Of a DNA stretch of 64,000 nt, positions 1-10,667 are shown one piece after another; the first letter of the stretch is position 1, and every line of letters begins with the position of its first letter. The notes below the pieces were generated by a model, which saw nothing but the letters and a program-made list of their open reading frames with translations, made no database searches and was not told where the DNA came from. The DNA lies in the NCBI RefSeq assembly GCF_005771405.1, contig NZ_VAUA01000011.1, positions 62,001-126,000 on the forward strand. Direction: 5' to 3'. Source of the stretch: Parasedimentitalea maritima (GTDB lineage: Bacteria; Pseudomonadota; Alphaproteobacteria; Rhodobacterales; Rhodobacteraceae). The position numbers were made by a program, and so were the translations under genes.

Positions 1-300
1 ATGCAGGTGATCGCCTCCCCCTGGCCTATCTTCGACATCTGGCGCTACAATACTCAAGATGGCGCGGCCAAGCCTGATGCCGTGGCCCAGGATGTAATGA
101 TCACCCGACCCGAATTCGATCCAGCTCCACATCTCCTGCCCCCAGGAGGCGCAGCTTTCATTGTGGCTTTGCAACGGGGCCAAAACATTGGCTCCGCTCA
201 TGAGGCCGCACTGGCTAAAACCCCTGAGTTCGATCTTGGGGCAACCTTCACCCTGCTGTTACAAGGCGGCGTAATACTCAAATTAGATACGAAAGGATAA
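1..300 (+). CDS. BufC/HvfC-type DNA-binding domain protein, C-terminal part
   Basis: This is the last 99 residues of a DUF2063 (HvfC/BufC) family protein; the 5' part lies outside the window, so the ATG at position 1 is probably an internal methionine. The tail ASPWPIFDIWRY, then ITRPEFD, then LLPPGGAAF and FDLGATFTLLLQGG is the usual C-terminus of this family. Its stop is 4 nt before a DoxX gene. As known from the family, BufC acts with the DUF692 maturase BufB on a DUF2282 precursor peptide (BufA) to make a metal-binding modified peptide, and DoxX often closes the operon. BufA and BufB would be expected just upstream, which cannot be seen here. Confidence 0.8.
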   Translation: MQVIASPWPIFDIWRYNTQDGAAKPDAVAQDVMITRPEFDPAPHLLPPGGAAFIVALQRGQNIGSAHEAALAKTPEFDLGATFTLLLQGGVILKLDTKG

Positions 301-304
301 GGCG

Positions 305-868
305 ATGCATGCACTTGTCTCGGTTCACAATGCACTCTTCGGCCTGATCGAACGAGTTGGTGACTGGCTCATGCCTATGGCTGGTCGGTTGATTTTTGCT
401 TCAACTTTGCTGATCTACTACTGGAACTCAGGCCTGACCAAACTGGGGGATGGTATCTTTGGTATCTTCAGCCCTTCGGTCGGCGCCTATGCACAAATTT
501 TCCCCAAGCAGCTTGAAGCCGTGGGCTACGACGCGTCGCAGCTTTCCGCTTTTCACTGGGCTGTGGTTGTCGCTGGCACCTGGGCCGAATTCATTCTACC
601 GCTACTGATCATCATCGGGCTCGCCACTCGCCTGGCTGCGCTGGGAATGATCGGGTTTGTGGTGATGCAGTCCCTTACTGATGTCTACGGCCACGGCCAA
701 ACTGACATCAAAACACTAGGTTCAATGTTTGACCGTTTCCCAGACGGCATCATTCTCGACCAGCGCCTGTTCTGGGCCTTTCTGCTAACCTATCTTGTTG
801 TCAAAGGCGCCGGTGCAATATCTGTCGATGCCGTCCTGCGCCGTCGGGCAATGCCAGCGATCGCCTAA
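305..868 (+). CDS. DoxX family membrane protein
   Basis: A 187-residue integral membrane protein of the DoxX family, with about four hydrophobic segments (roughly 27-45, 80-105, 110-130 and 155-175) and the family-typical stretches TLLIYYWNSGLTKL and AEFILPLLIIIGLATRLAALG. DoxX proteins are small quinone-linked or redox-associated membrane proteins. The ATG follows the upstream stop by 4 nt, and the AAGGATAAGG run just before it serves as the ribosome site, so it is co-transcribed with the BufC gene. In bufferin loci DoxX is a common last gene. Its exact reaction is not known. Confidence 0.85.
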   Translation: MHALVSVHNALFGLIERVGDWLMPMAGRLIFASTLLIYYWNSGLTKLGDGIFGIFSPSVGAYAQIFPKQLEAVGYDASQLSAFHWAVVVAGTWAEFILPLLIIIGLATRLAALGMIGFVVMQSLTDVYGHGQTDIKTLGSMFDRFPDGIILDQRLFWAFLLTYLVVKGAGAISVDAVLRRRAMPAIA

Positions 869-889
869 CCGAGGTTTTTAATGAGTACC

Positions 890-915
890 GGGGCGCCTTT
901 TGGCGTCCTTTTTTT
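890..915 (+). terminator. Intrinsic terminator after doxX
   Basis: GGGCGCC (891-897), a short T-rich loop, then GGCGTCC (902-908), directly followed by seven T residues. The arms pair with one G-U. It lies 20 nt after the doxX stop and before the ATG of the next gene, so it ends the bufferin-type operon. Confidence 0.8.
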
Positions 916-933
916 GTTGAGAAAAGTTCATTC

Positions 934-1476
934 ATGCCAATTCTGGAAGTCAGACGCCACACAATGCGCGCCAAACCCGGACAACATCTTTCGCAGGATG
1001 GCGTTTCCCTTGAGCAGCACATTGGCCGCGCTCTCGGGCCATTTGATCTGGTTGTGACCAGTGAGCTGCCACGCGCAATTGAAACGGCGATTGCCATGGG
1101 CTTTGCGGTTGATCGCTACGTTGCGGACTTGGGTATCCTACCCGACATAGTCTTGGCGGCCCTTGCCTGGCCAAATTCCCTGACCGCAATTTCAAAGATA
1201 CTGGAGGAGGATCAAAACTGTCTCCGATTTGCCCAGCAGCAGGCAGAACTTTGGCGAGATATTTTTGATCAACTTTCCGACGATCAATCGGCGTTGATCA
1301 TTACTCACGGAGGCATCATCGAATTGGGCGCTCTTGGTTTCCTGCCCGATGGCACCCCCAACAATTTAGGGGATGCCATCGGTTACTGCGAAGGATTTAG
1401 GTTCACCAAACAGGGAGAGACATTCACCTGTGAAGCCCTCCAAGTTGATGAAAACCTTCGCTTAGTCCACAACTAG
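934..1476 (+). CDS. Histidine phosphatase family protein
   Basis: A 180-residue member of the phosphoglycerate-mutase-like histidine phosphatases. The N-terminal RRHTMR supplies the catalytic Arg-His pair (R8, H9), R47 sits in TSELPRAIET, and ITHGG near residue 123 carries the second histidine. The first motif is RHT rather than the more common RHG. The substrate cannot be told from sequence; relatives act on phosphosugars, phosphoserine or phosphohistidine. It stands alone behind the doxX terminator. Confidence 0.8.
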   Translation: MPILEVRRHTMRAKPGQHLSQDGVSLEQHIGRALGPFDLVVTSELPRAIETAIAMGFAVDRYVADLGILPDIVLAALAWPNSLTAISKILEEDQNCLRFAQQQAELWRDIFDQLSDDQSALIITHGGIIELGALGFLPDGTPNNLGDAIGYCEGFRFTKQGETFTCEALQVDENLRLVHN

Positions 1477-1514
1477 ATCTGCGTAAACACCGGCTTCATA
1501 TGCCAATGTTCAAC

Positions 1515-1883
1515 TTAAAAATGCGCCTTCGGTTCGTCCGGTTTGCCAGCAGCAATCGCCAAAACTCCAGCCAAGCCAGCAAAACAGATTGGAAATAGCG
1601 TAAAGACGTTGAACCCAAATCCAACATACATCCCCGCTGATGACGCCAACAGTAACACGCCGCCCCAAAGCGCCCGCGACCGAGCCATCGCACCTCCGGC
1701 AATTGCTAACATCGGAGACAGCACCGCCAAAATACGCAATTGGGTCACGTGCTGAACCTGCTCGGCGACACCATTGATCTCACCGAAATGCTCAACTGCA
1801 GTCGAATAGCCGTAACCAAAAAATCCAACGATCATACCAAATAGTCCAGCAATAATCCCCAACACGAGGGCTGCGTTGCGCAT
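1515..1883 (-). CDS. Small four-helix membrane protein, function unknown
   Basis: A 122-residue protein with an N-terminal hydrophobic segment (about 4-25) and further segments at about 52-67, 71-88 and 93-112, ending in a short charged tail. The spacing resembles small DUF4064-like membrane proteins, but I do not recognise a specific family. It lies convergent to the histidine phosphatase gene and 45 nt downstream of the arsC-like gene on the same strand, so the two may be co-transcribed. Confidence 0.6.
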   Translation of the reverse strand: MRNAALVLGIIAGLFGMIVGFFGYGYSTAVEHFGEINGVAEQVQHVTQLRILAVLSPMLAIAGGAMARSRALWGGVLLLASSAGMYVGFGFNVFTLFPICFAGLAGVLAIAAGKPDEPKAHF

Positions 1884-1928
1884 CTGTTATCTCCATGCAA
1901 TGTCACCACTTAGATAGGTGGTCAAAGC

Positions 1929-2243
1929 TCAAACGCCAAGAGCCGCTTGCGTCTCCTTGCTCCACCCCAAATATAGAACGCCATCGCGCTCAATCAGCGG
2001 GCGCTTCATCAGCGCAGGATGCGTTTTTATTAGCTCTAACGGGGGGTTTAGACGCTCTTCCTGGGTCAAGGCTCGCCATGTGGTTGATCGTATATTCAAC
2101 AAACTGTCGCCAAATTGCCCCAATGCCCGTTCAAGAACCGCATCAGGCACCCCACCCCTTCGGACATCCACAAGATGAAGATCAGGCAATAATTTCAATG
2201 CCTTCCGGCAATTGTCGCAGTTTTTTAGACCGAATAACTTCAA
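1929..2243 (-). CDS. ArsC/Spx (YffB-like) family protein
   Basis: A thioredoxin-fold ArsC-family protein of 104 residues. The N-terminus reads KLFGLKNCDNCRKAL, with the CxxC of the family, and LMKRPLIERDG matches the conserved RP region near the C-terminus. Relatives are arsenate reductases, Spx-like RNA polymerase regulators and YffB-type glutathione-dependent proteins; the lack of arsenic genes nearby makes real arsenate reduction unlikely. I choose a TTG start at 2243-2241 because GGAAAG lies 5 nt before it and homology begins there; a longer reading from a TTG at 2276 adds 11 basic residues with no family match. Confidence 0.75.
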   Translation of the reverse strand: MKLFGLKNCDNCRKALKLLPDLHLVDVRRGGVPDAVLERALGQFGDSLLNIRSTTWRALTQEERLNPPLELIKTHPALMKRPLIERDGVLYLGWSKETQAALGV

Positions 2244-2282
2244 TTTAGCTTTCCATTTCTTTCGTTGGCCACACAATTTATA

Positions 2283-2334
2283 GTAGAGTTTCTTTGTTTT
2301 ACTTGATTTTTTTCATAGCCATGTAAAACTCTAC
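2283..2334 (+). promoter_or_regulatory. Inverted repeat in the leader region of the cold-shock gene
   Basis: GTAGAGTTT (2283-2291) and AAACTCTAC (2326-2334) are perfect 9-nt inverted arms around a T-rich 34-nt stretch. The element lies about 130 nt upstream of the cold-shock protein ATG, in the gap shared with the divergent arsC-like gene. It could be part of a long structured cold-shock leader or an operator; nothing in the sequence decides between them. Confidence 0.35.
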
Positions 2335-2464
2335 CTTGGCTCACTAGCCTGCTGAACATTGCATTGATTGCCTTGGCATCACTTCAATATTCGGCCTGCT
2401 GGCTGTGCCAGAACCACTTTGAAATTACTCAAAGTGACGCGCAAGGTAGAAGGAGACACGGGGC

Positions 2465-2671
2465 ATGCCAAGCGGAACCGTGAAATGGTTTAATACGACT
2501 AAAGGCTTTGGGTTCATTGAACCTGATGAAGGCGGAAAAGATGTGTTTGTGCATATCTCAGCCGTCGAGCGGTCAGGAATGACCGGGCTCGCCGACAACC
2601 AGAAGATCAGTTACGAGCTTCAGGAAGGACGCGACGGACGCCAAATGGCAGGCGAATTGACGTCTTTATAG
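2465..2671 (+). CDS. Cold-shock domain protein (CspA family)
   Basis: A complete 68-residue single cold-shock domain: GTVKWFNTTKGFGFIEPD carries RNP1 (KGFGFI), and DVFVHISAVE carries RNP2. It binds single-stranded nucleic acid as an RNA chaperone in the cytoplasm. AGAAGGAGACACGGGGC upstream of the ATG gives a strong ribosome site. The gene has a long noncoding leader (about 190 nt to the divergent gene), as many cold-shock genes do. It stands alone. Confidence 0.95.
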   Translation: MPSGTVKWFNTTKGFGFIEPDEGGKDVFVHISAVERSGMTGLADNQKISYELQEGRDGRQMAGELTSL

Positions 2672-2741
2672 TTGAGCATTGCTGCGCCTAGAGCCACTCC
2701 GGGCGCAGCACAACACCAGACGGCTTACTTCCGCACTCGCT

Positions 2742-3224
2742 TTAGCCTCTGCGTCGCATATACTCCATCATCACACAGGCCGGATCAGCAGATCGCAACT
2801 GAGTTTCGCCGGTGATTTCCCAATCCTTAAGGTCAAACTTGGGGAAAAAAGTGTCGGCGCCTTCAACCGTTAAATCTACTTCGGTAAGCAGCATACGGTC
2901 TGCCATTGGCAGCATCCCTTGATAGATACCAAAACCGCCAATTCCATAAATCCGCTGATATCCCTGAACACGCGCCTGCGCCACAGCTGCCTCCAAGGAT
3001 GGGCACACAAGCTCTGCTGCCTCGGGGTTCGACGACACAACCAAATTTAGCCGGTTCTTTAGTGGTTTGAACGGCAGACTATCCCAGGTGCTTCGCCCCA
3101 TGATAATCGCCCCACCCAGCGTTTCGCGCTGAAACGCTTTCAAATCCTCTGGCGCATACCAGGGAATTGTATTGTCTTTGCCTATGGCGCCATTGCGGGC
3201 CCGTGCCGCGATCAGAGTAATCAT
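2742..3224 (-). CDS. folA: Dihydrofolate reductase
   Basis: A 160-residue dihydrofolate reductase, which reduces dihydrofolate with NADPH. Motifs in order are ARNGAIGKDNTIPWYAPEDL (active-site Trp and the acidic residue in PEDL), IIMGRSTWDSLP (NADPH binding), NRLNLVVSS, and YGIGGFGIYQGMLP (GG dinucleotide). The length is normal for the bacterial family. It begins 2 nt after the thyA stop on the same strand. This is the standard pairing, because thymidylate synthase produces the dihydrofolate this enzyme recycles. Confidence 0.97.
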   Translation of the reverse strand: MITLIAARARNGAIGKDNTIPWYAPEDLKAFQRETLGGAIIMGRSTWDSLPFKPLKNRLNLVVSSNPEAAELVCPSLEAAVAQARVQGYQRIYGIGGFGIYQGMLPMADRMLLTEVDLTVEGADTFFPKFDLKDWEITGETQLRSADPACVMMEYMRRRG

Positions 3225-3226
3225 AT

Positions 3227-4060
3227 TTATACTGCCACTGGTGCGCGAATAGCGGGATCTGGGTCATATCCCAGAACCTCGAAATCGTCGTATTTGAAAT
3301 CAAAAATGGAGCTAACCTGCCGCTTGATCCGGATCTGCGGCAATGGCTTGGGACTGCGAGACAACTGAAGCTGCACCTGATCCAAATGGTTGCTGTAGAT
3401 ATGTGCATCACCCAGCGTATGCACAAAATCCCCCACCTCATGGCCGGTCACATGCGCCAGCATCAGTTGCAACAGCGCATATGAGGCAATATTGAACGGG
3501 ACCCCAAGGAACATATCAGCCGAGCGCTGATACAGCTGCAGGTGCAGTTTTCCATTCAGAACCCGCACTTGCCATAGGGTATGACACGGGGGCAGCGCCA
3601 TCTGCGGCACATCAGCAGGGTTCCAGGCGGAAACGATCAATCGGCGACTATCCGGGGAGGTGCGGATGTTTTCAACCAGCTCTGCGATCTGATCTACGCT
3701 GCCTGCCCGATACATTGGCTCATCACCGGTGGTGCCCTCAATCAGATCCAGCCGAGGAAAATGCCGCCATTGATAGCCATATACCGGCCCCAAATCTCCA
3801 TTTTCATCAGCCCATTCGTCCCAGATCGACACGCCGTTTGCCTTGAGGTAGCCGATATTGGTGTCGCCAGACAGGAACCACAGCAATTCGTGAATGATCG
3901 ATTTCAGGTGTACTTTCTTTGTTGTAACCAAAGGAAATCCGTCAGCCAGTGGGTACCGTGTTTGCAGTCCAAAGCTGGACAATGTCCCTGTCCCGGTTCT
4001 GTCCGCCGAGGGTTCACCCTCTTCCAAAATCTGCCTTAACGCATCATGGTATTGCTGCAC
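3227..4060 (-). CDS. thyA: Thymidylate synthase
   Basis: Thymidylate synthase, 277 residues, methylating dUMP with methylene-tetrahydrofolate. Visible family motifs are [12 protein letters not shown] near the N-terminus, the [20 protein letters not shown] segment, the catalytic cysteine in [31 protein letters not shown], and the [10 protein letters not shown] region. I choose the GTG start at 4060-4058 because GGAGGG lies 7 nt before it and the protein then begins [12 protein letters not shown], as in homologues; an upstream reading to 4141 adds 27 unmatched residues. It forms an operon with folA. Confidence 0.95.
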   Translation of the reverse strand: MQQYHDALRQILEEGEPSADRTGTGTLSSFGLQTRYPLADGFPLVTTKKVHLKSIIHELLWFLSGDTNIGYLKANGVSIWDEWADENGDLGPVYGYQWRHFPRLDLIEGTTGDEPMYRAGSVDQIAELVENIRTSPDSRRLIVSAWNPADVPQMALPPCHTLWQVRVLNGKLHLQLYQRSADMFLGVPFNIASYALLQLMLAHVTGHEVGDFVHTLGDAHIYSNHLDQVQLQLSRSPKPLPQIRIKRQVSSIFDFKYDDFEVLGYDPDPAIRAPVAV

Positions 4061-4230
4061 GGAACGGCCCTCCAAACTGCTGATATTCCTGTATTGGACA
4101 TAACCGCTACAAAGGCCAAGGCCAAGCACTGCTGTACGCAAGTTAAATATTCAGCCACCACACCTCTTTGTCACTGGCGCCCAGCAACAGGCACAGTAAG
4201 CTGCGCCGCGAAACCAAGCTGGAGACCGTC

Positions 4231-4659
4231 ATGTCGCTCACCTATCTGCACACAATGATTCGCGTAAAAGACCTCGAAAAAACAATCGCCTTTTTCGAAC
4301 TTTTGGGACTAAAAGAAACCAAACGATATGACAGCGAGGCCGGCCGATTTTCACTGATTTTTCTCGCCCCTCCGGGACAGGAGGAGTGCCCGGTCGAGCT
4401 GACATATAACTGGGACGGCGACGACGAGCTGCCCAGCGACAGCCGTCACTTTGGCCATCTGGCCTACGGTGTCGACGACATTTACGCCACTTGTGCCCAC
4501 CTGCAGGCCAATGGCATCACTATCAACCGCCCACCACGCGACGGCCACATGGCCTTTGTGCGCTCACCTGACAATATTTCTGTGGAGTTGCTGCAGAATG
4601 GTGATCGTTTGGCCCCAGCCGAACCCTGGGCCAGCATGGAAAACAGCGGTCATTGGTGA
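4231..4659 (+). CDS. gloA: Lactoylglutathione lyase (glyoxalase I)
   Basis: A 142-residue VOC-fold glyoxalase I that converts the methylglyoxal-glutathione adduct to lactoylglutathione. It starts MSLTYLHTMIRVKDLEKTI, with the metal-ligand histidine in LHTMIRV. VELTYNWD carries the glutamate ligand, FGHLAYGV the second histidine, and ISVELLQ the final glutamate. The ATG at 4231 is preceded by CTGGAGACC; the open frame extends further upstream but without homology. It is divergent from thyA. Confidence 0.93.
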   Translation: MSLTYLHTMIRVKDLEKTIAFFELLGLKETKRYDSEAGRFSLIFLAPPGQEECPVELTYNWDGDDELPSDSRHFGHLAYGVDDIYATCAHLQANGITINRPPRDGHMAFVRSPDNISVELLQNGDRLAPAEPWASMENSGHW

Positions 4660-4675
4660 TGTAGCGCGAACCCGC

Positions 4676-4714
4676 GCCGCGCCGTCTCCGTTTACCGGAG
4701 CGGCGTGGCGCGGC
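4676..4714 (+). terminator. GC-rich hairpin after gloA
   Basis: GCCGCGCC (4676-4683) pairs with GGCGCGGC (4707-4714), and CTCCG (4686-4690) pairs with CGGAG (4696-4700) in the inner stem; an unpaired bulge lies on the 3' side. It starts 16 nt after the gloA stop. There is no T run after it, so termination is likely but not certain. The following 200 nt up to ldtR hold no gene I can support. Confidence 0.5.
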
Positions 4715-4921
4715 TAAAAGCTCGGGAAATCTGTGGTATGGCCATGGTCCGGTCGCTTCTGCAACCGTATCCACCTGCTTGTCCATCCTAGAAATCGGAG
4801 GCATGCCTGCGGTGATTGGCCCGGACAAATATCTTGTTCTCATTTTGCCCGTATGCGGTGTTATCTGGCAGATCAAACTGCCAACCGCGCCTTTGGGAAC
4901 CTTGGCCCCCACCGGAATGAT

Positions 4922-5419
4922 TTAGTAGATGTAACGGATCTGATCTGTCCAATACCGTTCAACACGCTTCAACGCGGTCGAGATATCTGCGATTCCTTCG
5001 ATGTCGATAACACCTTTGCCTTCCAGGCCCTCAGCATGACGCGAGAACAACGACGCAACGATGTCACGCACTTCGCGACCACGGGGTGTCAGACGGACAC
5101 GCACTGAACGACGATCGATTTCACAACGCTGATGGTGCATATAGCCCATTTCAACCAGCTTCTTCAGGTTGTAGCTGACGTTGCTACCCTGATAGTAGCC
5201 ACGGGTTTTTAATTCCCCGGCGGTTACTTCGTTGTCACCGATGTTGAACAGCAAAAGCGCCTGCACTGCGTTGATCTCCAACACACCGACTCGCTCGAAC
5301 TCGTCCTTGATTACATCCAATAGCAACCGGTGCAGGCGTTCGACCAGCGCCAGTGCTTCTAGATAGCCAGTCATGAACCCTTTTTGGTCCTGCTGGCCGA
5401 TTGGCATTTCCATACTCAT
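4922..5419 (-). CDS. ldtR: MarR-family regulator, LdtR type
   Basis: A 165-residue winged-helix regulator. The wing-helix core is INAVQALLLFNIGDNEVTAGELKTRGYYQGSNVSYNL, followed by KKLVEMGYMHHQRCEIDRRSVRVRLTPRG. This matches the LdtR group of alphaproteobacterial MarR proteins, known in relatives to control an L,D-transpeptidase and stress or osmotic responses. I use the ATG at 5419 because GGAG precedes it by 6 nt; the open frame reaches 5470. No L,D-transpeptidase gene lies next to it. Confidence 0.85.
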   Translation of the reverse strand: MSMEMPIGQQDQKGFMTGYLEALALVERLHRLLLDVIKDEFERVGVLEINAVQALLLFNIGDNEVTAGELKTRGYYQGSNVSYNLKKLVEMGYMHHQRCEIDRRSVRVRLTPRGREVRDIVASLFSRHAEGLEGKGVIDIEGIADISTALKRVERYWTDQIRYIY

Positions 5420-5493
5420 TCGTTTCTCCGACTCGAATATCTGAGACAGAGTTTGACGAAAATTTCCCAATAATCAGTTAAGTCGTTTTAGGG

Positions 5494-5747
5494 TTATTTT
5501 TGAAAAGTTTGCGATATCTCGTTAATCAAGTTCTGCAGGTTGTCTGGCCCGGCCGCTTGACCCGTCACCCACTGGTACAGATCCTGATCATTCTCGTCTA
5601 ACAACGCGTCATACAGATCCAGCTGTACGCCATCCATCTGTGGTAGATTACGTTGCGCGTATGCTGACAGGATTATGTCCATTTCCTTGATACCGCGGCG
5701 CATCGACCGCATCTGCATCCGTTTCAGGCGGTGTTCATATGTCTCGC

Positions 5748-5751
<4 letters not shown>
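5494..5751 (-). CDS. sdhE: FAD assembly factor SdhE
   Basis: An 85-residue SdhE/Sdh5 protein that helps attach FAD covalently to succinate dehydrogenase. The conserved RGIKEMD motif, carrying the functional RGxxE signature, is at about residues 19-25, followed by the acidic DLYDALLDENDQDLYQWVTG helix. The length is typical. Its ATG overlaps the stop of the upstream HTH gene by 4 nt (ATGA), so the two are translationally coupled. No sdh genes are in the window. Confidence 0.93.
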
Positions 5752-7445
<1,694 letters not shown>

Positions 7446-7447
7446 CT

Positions 7448-7828
7448 ATGACGGACCAGGGGAAAATCACCGCCAACCTACCCAGCCGCGACTTTGACAA
7501 GACCGAAGCATTTTACCAAGATCTCGGTTTTGAAACAGTGTATCGCGGTGAGGGCTGGATGATCCTGTCGCGAGACAGCATGATGGTTGAGTTTTTCCCC
7601 CATCCGGACCTGAACCCCAGTGAGAGCTATTTCTCAGCCAGCATGCGTCTACCCGATATCGACCTCATGCACGGTGAGTGGGCCAACCTCAATCTGCCCA
7701 GCGCCCAGGGCAACGTCCCGCGCCTTTCCGCCCCTTTTGAATTGGGCGGGGATGCTCCACGCATGTTTGCGCTTGTCGATCCAGATGGTAGCCTGTGGCG
7801 AGTCATGGAAGGCACGACAAACACATGA
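7448..7828 (+). CDS. VOC family protein, bleomycin-resistance-like
   Basis: A 126-residue single VOC-fold unit: the N-terminal ITANLPSRDFDKTEAFYQDLGFETVYRGEGWMIL, a middle VEFFPHPDLNP, and the C-terminal FALVDPDGSLWRVME. Relatives bind bleomycin-type glycopeptides, but most chromosomal copies have unknown ligands. The ATG lies 2 nt after the aatA stop and the stop overlaps the next ATG by 4 nt, so all three genes form one transcript. Confidence 0.85.
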   Translation: MTDQGKITANLPSRDFDKTEAFYQDLGFETVYRGEGWMILSRDSMMVEFFPHPDLNPSESYFSASMRLPDIDLMHGEWANLNLPSAQGNVPRLSAPFELGGDAPRMFALVDPDGSLWRVMEGTTNT

Positions 7829-8238
7829 GTGCAGAATTACCCGACTACTATTTCCGCGTGCGCGACAACGGTGCCTTTGTGTACCGCGTCGACACCGAAA
7901 ACCGTCAACGCCGTATTGAAATGGATCAGATCGCCGTTGTGAACATCCGCAACGGCGACATCAAACCCCATGGTGGCCGCACCCTGTCAGATCAGGATCT
8001 GGACGAGATCAAAACCTGGATGGCAGATCGCACTGCGCTGCTGGCTTCCCGCGACATCGACGACATTCACCGCGCTGTGGATTATCTCAACACCACCGCC
8101 CATTGGGCCCAGTCCAAGGCCAGTCCTGAACAACTCGAGATGGTTACCGACGATCTGCTGCTTGCCATGCACGACCTACGCACCGTTTTGGTGCGCAAAA
8201 AGGCGGATCGTTTGATAAAGGCGCGCGACGCGACATAG
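7825..8238 (+). CDS. Hypothetical protein coupled to aatA operon
   Basis: A 137-residue soluble protein I do not recognise by family. It begins MSAELPDYYFRVRDNGAFVYRVDTENRQRR and has two charged helical stretches (about 55-85 and 90-130). It has no signal peptide or membrane segment and no metal motif. The ATG overlaps the VOC stop as ATGA, so translation is coupled. Normal codon use and overlap with neighbours support a real gene. Confidence 0.75.
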   Translation: MSAELPDYYFRVRDNGAFVYRVDTENRQRRIEMDQIAVVNIRNGDIKPHGGRTLSDQDLDEIKTWMADRTALLASRDIDDIHRAVDYLNTTAHWAQSKASPEQLEMVTDDLLLAMHDLRTVLVRKKADRLIKARDAT

Positions 8239-8293
8239 TCAGTGCCCTGCCCCGTTTCAGTGAATAAGTCACATGGCGCAGTCATCATAGAAC

Positions 8294-8307
8294 CTGACCT
8301 GCATCAA
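8294..8307 (+). promoter_or_regulatory. Possible FnrL/FNR-type site upstream of cytochrome c
   Basis: CTGAC-CTGC-ATCAA matches the FNR consensus TTGAT-N4-ATCAA at 8 of 10 positions, with a perfect right half and correct spacing. Its centre lies about 68 nt before the cytochrome c start codon, a usable distance for activation. FnrL control of cytochromes is established in Rhodobacteraceae; binding here is inference. Confidence 0.4.
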
Positions 8308-8367
8308 AGCCCTCAACGCCTTTGACTGCTAACCTTCAACTATGTTCTGCAAGTTTGGAGGTTAGTG

Positions 8368-8760
8368 ATGCGTATGGTTTTAGCGGCAGTTCTGTCTGTT
8401 TTGGCATCCGGAAGTTTGGCTCAAGATGTCGACGCTGGAGCGGATATCTTCCAACATTTCTGTGCTGGTTGCCACGGAGCGACCGCAGAGGGAGACGGCC
8501 CAATGGCACCAGTTTTGCTGGTACAACCCGCAAATCTGACAACACTCAGCGCGCGTAATGATGGAGAGTTCCCAATTGAACGTGTCGCCGCGCGTATTGA
8601 CGGGCGCGATCCTTTGGTCAGCCACGGCAGCGATATGCCAGTCTTTGGCTGGTTGTTCGAGGACGAGCCTGTTGCTCTGAAGCTCCCGACTGGTCAACCC
8701 ATGCTAACCAACCGCCCGGTTGTGGATCTCCTCAGCTGGCTGCAGACCATTCAAGAATAA
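8368..8760 (+). CDS. Periplasmic mono-heme cytochrome c
   Basis: A 130-residue exported c-type cytochrome. A signal peptide (about 1-19, ending SLAQ) is followed by CAGCHG, the single CxxCH heme site, at about residues 33-37, and by a likely methionine ligand in SHGSDMPVFGWLF near residue 90. The final LLSWLQTIQE is typical of class I cytochrome c. I use ATG 8368, 6 nt after GGAGG; a GTG overlaps it directly upstream. It stands alone, so its redox partner is unknown. Confidence 0.85.
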   Translation: MRMVLAAVLSVLASGSLAQDVDAGADIFQHFCAGCHGATAEGDGPMAPVLLVQPANLTTLSARNDGEFPIERVAARIDGRDPLVSHGSDMPVFGWLFEDEPVALKLPTGQPMLTNRPVVDLLSWLQTIQE

Positions 8761-8765
8761 GCGGT

Positions 8766-8820
8766 CGGCTCCACCCGTCAACGCAAGCACCGCTGCTTTG
8801 CGCGGTGACGGGTGGAGCCG
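8766..8820. terminator. Long inverted repeat between convergent genes
   Basis: CGGCTCCACCCGTCA (8766-8780) and TGACGGGTGGAGCCG (8806-8820) are perfect 15-nt inverted arms around a 25-nt centre that can itself partly pair (CGCAAGC with GCTTTGCG). It fills the gap between the cytochrome c stop and the tmpB stop, so it most likely ends transcription from both sides, although no T run follows on either strand. Confidence 0.6.
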
Positions 8821-8822
8821 TG

Positions 8823-10594
<1,772 letters not shown>

Positions 10595-10667
10595 CTACAA
10601 GACAACATCCCGGAACCATGCCATAAGGTCAAATTACCAATAGACCACCTGAGCATCGGATCTCCTA

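Noticed and set aside
4733-5107. Plus-strand frame of 124 codons beside ldtR
   Set aside because: It overlaps the C-terminal half of ldtR in antisense and the gloA hairpin region; no ribosome site or homology.
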